Source: Nitrospirae bacterium RBG_13_39_12
Lineage (GTDB): Bacteria; Nitrospirota; Thermodesulfovibrionia; Thermodesulfovibrionales; SM23-35
Assembly (NCBI GenBank): GCA_001805125.1
Contig: MHEF01000070.1
Coordinates: 1,793 to 25,044, forward strand
Reading direction: 5' to 3'
Length of the DNA: 23,252 nt
The position numbers and the translations under genes are program-made. Shown here piece by piece: positions 1 through 5,290 of this stretch. How positions within the stretch are numbered: the first letter of the stretch is position 1; each line of letters opens with the position of its first letter. The notes below the pieces were generated by a model. That model worked only from the letters and a program-made list of their open reading frames with translations, did no database searches and was not told the DNA's origin.

Positions 1-210
1 AACTCATGGCTTGAGATCACGATATACGAAGGAAAAAAAAGACAGATAAGAAGGATGCTCGAAGAGACAGGACACCAGGTTTTGAAGCTGAAGAGAGTGA
101 GAATAAACGGTCTTGAACTGGGAACACTTGAGCCGGGTAGATTCAGGTATCTGACACCCGGGGAGATGGATAGGATAAGGAAGGAAATTATTTTTCAAAA
201 TAAATCATGA
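1..210 (+). CDS. rluB: RluB/RsuA-family 23S rRNA pseudouridine synthase, 3' end only
   Basis: Reading frame 1 is open from the window edge to TGA at 208-210 and gives the last 69 residues of a protein whose 5' part lies outside the window. The run EGKKRQIRRM followed by VLKLKRVRINGLELGTL is the characteristic C-terminal signature of the RsuA/RluB/RluE/RluF family, which isomerises uridine to pseudouridine in rRNA. The catalytic Asp lies upstream and cannot be seen. RluB (large-subunit position 2605 in E. coli numbering) is the commonest member in such genomes, but RsuA-type alternatives cannot be excluded from the tail alone. It is followed 91 bp later by aspS on the same strand. Confidence 0.85.
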   Translation, partial: NSWLEITIYEGKKRQIRRMLEETGHQVLKLKRVRINGLELGTLEPGRFRYLTPGEMDRIRKEIIFQNKS

Positions 211-301
211 TGTTCATAAAGGCTGGTGGTATGCCTCGACATATCTACCTGCCATAACAATTGTTAGTTGACCGAAAGTTGAATAGTGGAATGGAGGTTG
301 A

Positions 302-2083
302 ATGGTTCGGGACAAGGGATGTGGAGATATAAGGGAATCTGATACAGGTTCAACCCTTACCATATGCGGCTGGGTCTTCAGGCGGAGGGACCACGGCGGG
401 TTGATATTTATAGATTTAAGGGACAGAAGCGGTATACTCCAGATTGTTTTCAGCCCTGATGCATCAGGCAATGCGCATAAACTTGCACATGACCTGAGGA
501 GCGAATTTGTAATATCTGTCTCAGGTGAAATCAGGAGAAGGCCGGCAGATACTGAAAACCCGAACATGATAACAGGCATGGTCGAAATGTATGTAAACAG
601 AATCGAGGTTCTGAATGAATCATCTCCCCTGCCGTTCACAATAGAAGATGCTGCTGATGCATCCGACACGCTGAGACTCAAACACAGGTATCTTGATCTG
701 AGAAGGCCTGAGATGCAGAGAAACCTGATTGTCAGGCATAAGGGTACGAAAGTCATAAGGGATTATCTTGATGAAAAAGGATTTATTGAGATAGAGACGC
801 CTGTTCTGACAAAATCCACGCCAGAGGGTGCAAGAGATTACCTTGTGCCGAGCCGTCTGAATCCAGGTCATTTTTATGCGCTGCCCCAGTCCCCTCAGCT
901 TTTCAAACAGATATTAATGGTCTCAGGCTTTGAAAAATATTTCCAGATTGTGAAATGCTTCAGGGATGAGGACTTGCGTGCGGACAGACAGCCTGAATTT
1001 ACCCAGGTTGACATTGAGATGTCTTTTGCCGACAGGAAAGATATTATTGAGGAAATCGAGGGCATGATGAAGCAGCTTTTTAAGGATGTTCTCGATGTTG
1101 AACTCGATACGCCCTTTAATAGATTAAGTTACCATGAATCGATGGAAAGATTCGGGACTGACAAGCCTGACCTGCGGTTCGGGCTCGAACTGAAGGAAAT
1201 GGCTGACCTGGCAGAAAAGGGGACTTTCAAGGTGTTTCTCGATGCTCACAAGTCCGGCGGAAGGATCAAGGCAATTAACGGCAAAGGCATGGCAGGTCTT
1301 TCAAGAAAAGAGATAGATATGCTTACAGAAGAGGCAGTCTCTTTCGGGGCGAAGGGACTTGCATGGATAAAGGTGAAGAACGGTTTTGAATCTCCCATAG
1401 CAAAGTTTTTTCCTGAAGAGATTCTGAGACAGATGGCACAGAGGCTTGAGGCAAAAGAAGGTGATCTGATGCTCTTTGTTGCTGATAAGGAGAAGGTGGT
1501 TCTCGATGTGCTGGGAAGGTTAAGACTTGAGATGGGAAAGAGATTGGACCTTATAACGCAGGGATATAAATTTGTATGGATTACTGATTTCCCGCTCCTT
1601 GAATGGAATGACGACGAAGGCCGGTTTGAGGCAATGCATCACCCGTTCACGTCTCCCCTTGATGAAGATATTGAAAAGATGCTCACAGGAGATATTGGCA
1701 ATAAGGAAGTGCTTTCCTCACTAAGGGCAAAAGCTTATGATATTGTCCTCAATGGATATGAGATTGGCGGCGGCAGTATCCGTATTCACAGGCGTGATCT
1801 GCAGAGGAAAATGTTCGAGCTCCTCGGGATATCAGGGGAGGATGCGAGAGTAAAATTCGGTTTTCTGCTGGATGCACTTGAATATGGTGCACCTCCACAT
1901 GGAGGGATTGCGCTCGGGCTTGACAGGCTCGTGATGATTATGGTCGGGGCAGCGTCAATCAGGGACGTGATTGCATTTCCAAAGACGCAGAAAGCCTCAG
2001 ACATAATGAGCGGCAGTCCGTCAAAAGTGCACCCGAAACAGCTTAAAGAGCTTTATATCAAGATAGACCTGCCTGAAGTATAA
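302..2083 (+). CDS. aspS: Aspartyl-tRNA synthetase (possibly non-discriminating, Asp/Asn)
   Basis: This is a 593-residue class II synthetase of normal bacterial length that charges tRNA-Asp with aspartate in the cytoplasm. The N-terminal OB-fold anticodon-binding domain carries CGWVFRRRDHGGLIFIDLRDR split across residues about 22-43. Class II motif 2 is seen in FRDEDLRADRQPEFTQ, and motif 3 in GGIALGLDRLVMIM near the C-terminus. The bacterial insertion domain is present between motifs 2 and 3. The start is fixed by GGAGG at 293-297 and an in-frame TGA at 299-301 just before the ATG. Residue 31 is His, as in Pseudomonas-type AspRS that also charges tRNA-Asn; E. coli-type discriminating enzymes have Leu there. 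Dual specificity is inference and would require GatCAB, which is not in this window. Confidence 0.97.
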   Translation: MVRDKGCGDIRESDTGSTLTICGWVFRRRDHGGLIFIDLRDRSGILQIVFSPDASGNAHKLAHDLRSEFVISVSGEIRRRPADTENPNMITGMVEMYVNRIEVLNESSPLPFTIEDAADASDTLRLKHRYLDLRRPEMQRNLIVRHKGTKVIRDYLDEKGFIEIETPVLTKSTPEGARDYLVPSRLNPGHFYALPQSPQLFKQILMVSGFEKYFQIVKCFRDEDLRADRQPEFTQVDIEMSFADRKDIIEEIEGMMKQLFKDVLDVELDTPFNRLSYHESMERFGTDKPDLRFGLELKEMADLAEKGTFKVFLDAHKSGGRIKAINGKGMAGLSRKEIDMLTEEAVSFGAKGLAWIKVKNGFESPIAKFFPEEILRQMAQRLEAKEGDLMLFVADKEKVVLDVLGRLRLEMGKRLDLITQGYKFVWITDFPLLEWNDDEGRFEAMHHPFTSPLDEDIEKMLTGDIGNKEVLSSLRAKAYDIVLNGYEIGGGSIRIHRRDLQRKMFELLGISGEDARVKFGFLLDALEYGAPPHGGIALGLDRLVMIMVGAASIRDVIAFPKTQKASDIMSGSPSKVHPKQLKELYIKIDLPEV

Positions 2084-2095
2084 ACACAAAACTTA

Positions 2096-2109
2096 ACCCG
2101 AAAAATGCA
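2096..2109 (+). repeat. Solo copy of the TIR-like motif ACCCGAAAAATGCA
   Basis: ACCCGAAAAATGCA, preceded by TA at 2094-2095, lies between aspS and tRNA-Val. It equals the consensus of the two terminal inverted repeats of the element at 8971-9169, with one difference from each. No inverted partner is visible within the next several hundred bases. It may be the remnant of an excised or degraded copy, or simply a short dispersed repeat. Confidence 0.5.
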
Positions 2110-2124
2110 GTTAGATTTTAAATC

Positions 2125-2199
2125 TGGTAGGCGATGCTGGTTTCGAACCAGCGACCTCTTCCGTGTGAAGGAAGCGCTCTACCCCTGAGCTAATCGCCC
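2125..2199 (-). tRNA. tRNA-Val, anticodon CAC, CCA encoded
   Basis: On the minus strand the sequence folds as a complete cloverleaf. The acceptor stem GGGCGAT pairs with ATCGCCT (first pair G-U). The D arm contains TAGCTCAGGGGTAGAGC, the anticodon stem CTTCC/GGAAG encloses loop TTCACAC, and the T arm GCTGG/CCAGC encloses TTCGAAA. The anticodon is CAC, reading the Val codon GUG. The discriminator is A, and CCA is encoded in the DNA at 2127-2125, unlike tRNA-Thr in this window. Confidence 0.96.
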
Positions 2200-2268
2200 G
2201 TAAACGCTATGAAGATGTTGAAACTGATATGCTTTATTGCCGGCGAACTTATGAAATTATAACTGTAT

Positions 2269-2297
2269 ATATTAACCTTAATCGGTTACTTTATCAA
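2269..2297 (-). promoter_or_regulatory. Probable sigma-70 promoter of tRNA-Val
   Basis: Reading the minus strand, a -35 TTGATA (2297-2292, 5/6 to consensus) is followed after 17 bp by -10 TAATAT (2274-2269, 4/6). The start would be near 2262, giving a leader of about 63 nt before the tRNA. A second TATAAT (2261-2256) has no convincing -35. Confidence 0.45.
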
Positions 2298-2299
2298 GA

Positions 2300-2434
2300 T
2301 TTGGATGTGTGATTTTTGACAGGTTTTGTAAAATAGTTCTGTTGAGACAATCAAAAATATGGAAGAAATATCCATAGCTTGCAGCGTGAGAACCGGACAT
2401 TTTCATTTTGCCTTGACACTAATATTTTAAGGGC
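2300..2434. other. Intergenic stretch without recognisable gene
   Basis: Between the tRNA-Val promoter and the promoter of the small gene at 2595 I see only AT-rich sequence with short reading frames, the longest plausible plus-strand one being about 23 codons. None has a convincing ribosome-binding site or a recognisable product. Confidence 0.5.
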
Positions 2435-2463
2435 TTGACAGGGGCAACGATTTATTATATAAG
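2435..2463 (+). promoter_or_regulatory. Strong sigma-70 promoter upstream of the small GSU3473-like gene
   Basis: The -35 TTGACA (2435-2440, perfect) is separated by exactly 17 bp from -10 TATAAG (2458-2463, 5/6). A start near 2470 gives a leader of about 125 nt before ATG 2595. That leader contains the 10-bp palindrome TCTACGTAGA, but I recognise no known riboswitch in it. Confidence 0.6.
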
Positions 2464-2594
2464 TTGAATTGAAAGAAAGAAAAAAGAGGGGGCTTCTACG
2501 TAGAGGATCTTTTTGAAAATGGCTGAGACAGCGGGAAATCAACCTTTAAAAACTTCGACTTTTTTGTTTTATGAAGTAAAAAAAGGAGGCAGTT

Positions 2595-2891
2595 ATGCTG
2601 ATAAAGGTACTGTTTAAGAACAATGAATATGGTATGGTTAAGCCGTTTCTTCTTGATAAGCTGATTGCCTCAGGTAAGATAATAAAGTTCCTCCGCTCAG
2701 ATGGATGGGTTACTATAGGTGTTGACCGGATAAGAGGAACTGGAAATGGTAACGGGAACGGGAATGGGAATGGGAATGGGAATGGGAATAGTGGTCATTA
2801 TTATGGCCGGGAAAGACGCAAAAACTCATTTCTCGAATTAATGAAGTGGTACAGAGAAGAGTTTAGCGAAAAAGTGATACCGAGGGATTAA
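2595..2891 (+). CDS. Small GSU3473-like protein with Gly-Asn repeat
   Basis: This 98-residue protein has a conserved-looking N-terminal half (LIKVLFKNNEYGMVKPFLLD, then IIKFLRSDGWVTIGVD) and a C-terminal motif GRERR. The layout resembles the small GSU3473-type proteins of Geobacter and Nitrospirota, which often end their variable linker with a GPERR-like motif; the function of that family is unknown to me. There is no signal peptide or membrane segment. Between the two conserved parts lies a linker of eight Gly-Asn pairs encoded by a 6-bp tandem repeat. Translation is well supported by AAAAAAGGAGG just upstream of the ATG, and transcription by a near-consensus promoter at 2435. The gene stands alone, with divergent or unrelated neighbours. 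The family assignment is from memory and moderate. Confidence 0.75.
   Translation: MLIKVLFKNNEYGMVKPFLLDKLIASGKIIKFLRSDGWVTIGVDRIRGTGNGNGNGNGNGNGNGNSGHYYGRERRKNSFLELMKWYREEFSEKVIPRD
2742..2789 (+). repeat. Hexanucleotide tandem repeat (GGGAAT-type), 8 units, in coding sequence
   Basis: Eight in-frame six-base units encode (Gly-Asn)8. The last five are identical GGGAAT, and the first three vary at third codon positions (GGAAAT, GGTAAC, GGGAAC). Slippage would change linker length by two residues per unit without breaking the frame. Confidence 0.95.
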
Positions 2892-3154
2892 TACGATAGG
2901 TAGAAACAGCTTGTAATTTTGGTTATATCAGCAACATGAGACCTCTAAGAAATGATAATACTGCTTTTTTTATTTGATACACTTTTCATTAAATCTTAAA
3001 CTTAAAATTATTCACGATTATCTACAAAAATAGGCCCCGAAATTTAGTATTAAGCCACTTATTGAAAGACATAGATTTATCGAAATCTACACCCATGGTA
3101 TGTAGAAAATTCATTAGTGGGTAAGTTTGAAAATATTAGAAGAATACTATTGAA

Positions 3155-3592
3155 CTACTCAGCTATTTTTTCGCTTTCTCCAACCTTTTTCTTTTGTTGG
3201 ATTTCTCGTTCTTTGGCTAATTGAATAAAGTTAATAGGATCTAAATGAAGCGGGGGGAAACCTGCCCTTCTTGTTAAATCAGCAATTGTTTCCCTAACAT
3301 AGGGGAAAATAATGGCAGGACAATTAATGGTTGCTAATTGTTTTAATATGTTTTCTTCTGGAATATTAGCAAATTGGAAAAGACTTCCTGCTTTAATTTC
3401 AAAACGATAAGGAATATTCCCTGTAAGTTGCCGTAACCCTAAAACTACAACTAATTGTTTTTTTTCTTCTATGAATTGGTGACTCATTGTTATCTCGGGG
3501 GTCATTTCTATATTTGTATCAGTATCTTCAACCTTAAAATCATCATTAAGGTCAAAATTCAATTTCAACAAAGCAAATTCTTTAAACTTCAT
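3155..3592 (-). CDS. SecB-like chaperone of a toxin-antitoxin-chaperone (TAC) system
   Basis: This 145-residue protein has the SecB fold signature in its second half: CPAIIFPYVRETIADLTRR, then AGFPPLHLDPINF, both typical of SecB-family export chaperones. The region around ITMSHQF fits the SecB beta strands. It is the third gene of a minus-strand operon after toxin and antitoxin. ATG 3592 follows the antitoxin stop with one base between (TGA-A-ATG), so translational coupling is likely. An upstream TTG at 3604 would add four residues and overlap the antitoxin by 11 bp; I prefer the ATG because no Shine-Dalgarno sequence supports the TTG. In known TAC systems such a chaperone binds the C-terminal extension of the antitoxin and protects it from proteolysis. 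A role as general SecB cannot be excluded, but the operon context argues for TAC. Confidence 0.88.
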   Translation of the reverse strand: MKFKEFALLKLNFDLNDDFKVEDTDTNIEMTPEITMSHQFIEEKKQLVVVLGLRQLTGNIPYRFEIKAGSLFQFANIPEENILKQLATINCPAIIFPYVRETIADLTRRAGFPPLHLDPINFIQLAKEREIQQKKKVGESEKIAE

Positions 3593-3593
3593 T

Positions 3594-4241
3594 TCAAGCT
3601 GCAAGGGCTAACTCGTTATTTGCACAATATTGGTAATACTTATTATGTCCCCAATAATCAGGCATTATAATGTCTTTTGTTAGAAATGGTATGACATGTT
3701 CCTTCTTTTTTGTGGAGCAACATTTAATCCATAAATTAAACGTTTGGATATTGTTTTTTCTTTCAATTTCCGTGATTTTATCCTCAACTTTTCGCACAAT
3801 TTCAGAATCTGTGGAATTCTTCTTTTTCTCGAAATATTTCTTAAAGTCTTCAAAAGATTTTATTAATAATAAAATATCATTGTGTGCATTTTCTTGAATA
3901 GCACCAGATTCATACCTATGGATTGTAATGTCTCCCCATCCAAGCAAACGTGCAAAATTTCTCTGGCTTAATCCATATTGTTCTCTTATTTGCTTTATTT
4001 CTTCGGGCTGTAAAAATCCTTTTCTCTTACGGTATTCTCTATATGCGTTTTGAATTCTTTTCTCATCATCATTGAAACTCTGAAAATAGTGATCGCCAGT
4101 TGGGCAATAAAATAAGTTTACCAATACATCTATTTCCTCGTCACGTACTCGTATCTTTTCTTGTTGTTCCCCATAGATGAGATTTCTCATACCTTCACAA
4201 AGTGGACATTCATCTTTAACTTCCCTGATTTTGATAAACAT
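3594..4241 (-). CDS. MqsA-like antitoxin with C-terminal chaperone-addiction-like extension and ssrA-like end
   Basis: This 215-residue protein is far longer than E. coli MqsA (131 residues). Residues 1-55 form an MqsA/YgiT-type zinc-finger region with C12, C15 and C46, but the fourth Cys is replaced (CPTGDH, H51 nearby). Residues about 80-128 form an XRE-type helix-turn-helix (IREQYGLSQRNFARLLGWG, then HRYESG). Residues 129-215 are an extra tail with aromatic and hydrophobic patches (NLWIKCC; MPDYWGHNKYYQY), as expected of a chaperone-addiction (ChAD) region, and it terminates in ANNELALAA, which is ssrA-like. The start ATG is 2 bp after the toxin stop, with AAGGAGAGGA overlapping the toxin end as its ribosome-binding site. 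The protein is expected to neutralise the toxin and autoregulate the operon. The ChAD and degron roles are inference. Confidence 0.88.
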   Translation of the reverse strand: MFIKIREVKDECPLCEGMRNLIYGEQQEKIRVRDEEIDVLVNLFYCPTGDHYFQSFNDDEKRIQNAYREYRKRKGFLQPEEIKQIREQYGLSQRNFARLLGWGDITIHRYESGAIQENAHNDILLLIKSFEDFKKYFEKKKNSTDSEIVRKVEDKITEIERKNNIQTFNLWIKCCSTKKKEHVIPFLTKDIIMPDYWGHNKYYQYCANNELALAA

Positions 4242-4243
4242 AA

Positions 4244-4618
4244 CTATCCTCTCCTTGTTTTATAGGGGTATCTGATAGGCTTGTCTTCATCTGGAAAATG
4301 AAAAGACATGCATTTGCCTTTTCTTGCTCCACTATCAGAAGTATATACTTTGATTTTAATGTAAACTTCTTGGTTATTGACCATCTTACCGAATTCCCAC
4401 CACTCTTCATTCTCAGATCCATAATCCACGAAAGGCCCCTCAGAATAATCTTTATATTTTAGTTGTCGAACCTCCTCAGCTCGCTGTCTAATGGTAAGAC
4501 CTAATTCAGTTAGGGTATTTTCATTCCTCGCATCCCTTCTTGGGACAATATTGCCATCCCAATATCTCCTGAATTCGTGCAGAAAATTTTCAATTTCTTC
4601 TTTCGTAGCTAATCTCAC
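4244..4618 (-). CDS. MqsR-like (RelE-superfamily) toxin of a TAC system
   Basis: This 124-residue protein starts at GTG 4618, the only plausible start in its open frame, which is open back to TAA at 4675-4673. The core pattern ELGLTIRQRAEEVRQL, DYSEGP, WWEFGK, EVYIKIKV and CMSFH parallels the strand order of MqsR-type mRNA interferases (LGL..., WQDVY, VYLKITV, VSFK). However, the E. coli catalytic Lys and Gln positions are not clearly kept, and SFK is SFH here. It is the first gene of a minus-strand toxin-antitoxin-chaperone operon, matching the toxin-first order of mqsRA. No Shine-Dalgarno sequence is visible. A -10-like TATAGT lies 7 bp before the GTG, so the message may be nearly leaderless. 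The toxin role rests mainly on context plus a weak family match. Confidence 0.75.
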   Translation of the reverse strand: MRLATKEEIENFLHEFRRYWDGNIVPRRDARNENTLTELGLTIRQRAEEVRQLKYKDYSEGPFVDYGSENEEWWEFGKMVNNQEVYIKIKVYTSDSGARKGKCMSFHFPDEDKPIRYPYKTRRG

Positions 4619-4663
4619 ACCGGATACTATAACACAATAAGTGCAACTGCCATCCAGTGTGAG
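4614..4663 (-). promoter_or_regulatory. Inverted repeat framing the toxin promoter/start, candidate TAC operator
   Basis: CTCACACCGGAT (4614-4625) and ATCCAGTGTGAG (4652-4663) are inverted 12-bp arms matching at 11 of 12 positions, separated by 26 bp. The proximal arm contains the toxin GTG start, and the spacer contains the -10-like TATAGT (minus strand, 4631-4626). No MqsA-type AACCT-N4-AGGTT box was found. The layout fits an autorepression operator, or an RNA hairpin if transcription starts upstream. Confidence 0.5.
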
Positions 4664-4800
4664 GTGCAGGCATTATAAAAGAACAATATGAAAAAGTAAA
4701 TATAAAAATACTATCAATTGATAACATCTATTTAAAGCTTATCATATTTCTTGAAGAAAAAAACCCTTTCATTGCAGATGTGTGGCGCAAAGATAAATAA
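4663..4800 (+). pseudogene. Start-less reading frame, possible C-terminal gene remnant
   Basis: After a TGA at 4660-4662 the plus frame stays open for 45 codons to TAA 4798-4800. It reads like genuine protein (IIKEQYEKVNIKILSIDN, then FLEEKNPFIADVWRKDK) but contains no start codon of the ATG/GTG/TTG type in its first part. I cannot name the family. It may be the tail of a gene cut off when the TAC operon or another insert arrived, or a chance frame in AT-rich DNA. Confidence 0.25.
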
Positions 4801-5043
4801 CCATTTGATAAATAAGGATTAAAAGCAAACAAAAAAATTACGGTTCTCTTAAATTATCGGGAGGATAATAACAAAAGAATGTCCGTGAGTTCCCATAAAC
4901 GATCTATAATACCTGCTTCCACATAAATTATATGCTCATCGGAAGTGAGTTGCATCCTATTTTCATGCGACCAGATGATAAAAAAACACTTGCTCGGTAT
5001 CTTCGTAATTCCTTTATTTAATTGTATTTACATATAAATATAT
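4801..5043. other. AT-rich intergenic stretch, nothing recognisable
   Basis: Only short frames occur here, for example a 15-codon plus-strand frame preceded by GGGAGG near 4860. No RNA gene, promoter with both boxes, or repeat could be supported. Confidence 0.4.
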
Positions 5044-5073
5044 AAAAAATCACTACCATTGTAGTCATTTTTT
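5044..5073. terminator. Bidirectional intrinsic terminator downstream of tRNA-Thr
   Basis: The sequence is symmetric: A-tract AAAAAAT, stem ACTAC, loop CATT, stem GTAGT, T-tract ATTTTTT, with a C spacer on each side. Together the arms can form a stem of up to 12 pairs interrupted by a C-C mismatch. On the minus strand it lies 45 bp beyond the tRNA-Thr 3' end and is well placed to stop that transcript. Confidence 0.6.
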
Positions 5074-5118
5074 GATCTATAAAAAACATTGAATCTCTGT
5101 AACCCATTGGTAATTAAG

Positions 5119-5190
5119 AGCCGGTGGGGAGAGTCGAACTCCCGGCCAGCTGATTACGAATCAGCTGCTCTGCCTCTGAGCTACACCGGC
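5119..5190 (-). tRNA. tRNA-Thr, anticodon CGT, CCA not encoded
   Basis: The minus strand folds as a cloverleaf: acceptor GCCGGTG/CACCGGC, D arm TAGCTCAGAGGCAGAGC, anticodon arm GCTGA-TTCGTAA-TCAGC, T arm GGGAG-TTCGACT-CTCCC. The anticodon is CGT, reading the Thr codon ACG. The discriminator is T, and the following bases are not CCA, so the end must be added by tRNA nucleotidyltransferase. A perfect 12-bp palindrome GTAAACGTTTAC (5196-5207) lies 5 bp upstream of the mature 5' end. Confidence 0.96.
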
Positions 5191-5290
5191 GGGTAGTAAA
5201 CGTTTACGATTCAAGCCCTGCTTTGCTGGTTCAAAGGGTAATTGGAATGTCTTTAGTAACTATTAAGCTCAGTCAAACATATTGATTAAA

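Noticed and set aside
2351..2542. 63-codon minus-strand frame in the 2200-2594 gap
   Set aside because: It runs across the strong plus-strand promoter at 2435-2463, has no ribosome-binding site and resembles no family.
2464..2594. Riboswitch (for example a c-di-GMP type) in the leader of the small gene
   Set aside because: The leader has a short palindrome but none of the conserved core elements of riboswitches I know.
3072..3089. Stem TAGATTT-ATCG-AAATCTA downstream of the SecB-like gene as terminator
   Set aside because: The stem is AT-only apart from one pair per arm and is not followed by a T-tract in either direction.
4216..4422. 68-codon minus-strand frame overlapping the toxin/antitoxin junction
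   Set aside because: It lies in another frame of the toxin gene, whose own translation is supported by family pattern and operon spacing.
5196..5207. GTAAACGTTTAC palindrome by tRNA-Thr and a similar CGTTTAC just upstream of tRNA-Val as a shared regulatory site
   Set aside because: Only seven bases are shared, at different distances from the mature ends; chance similarity is likely.
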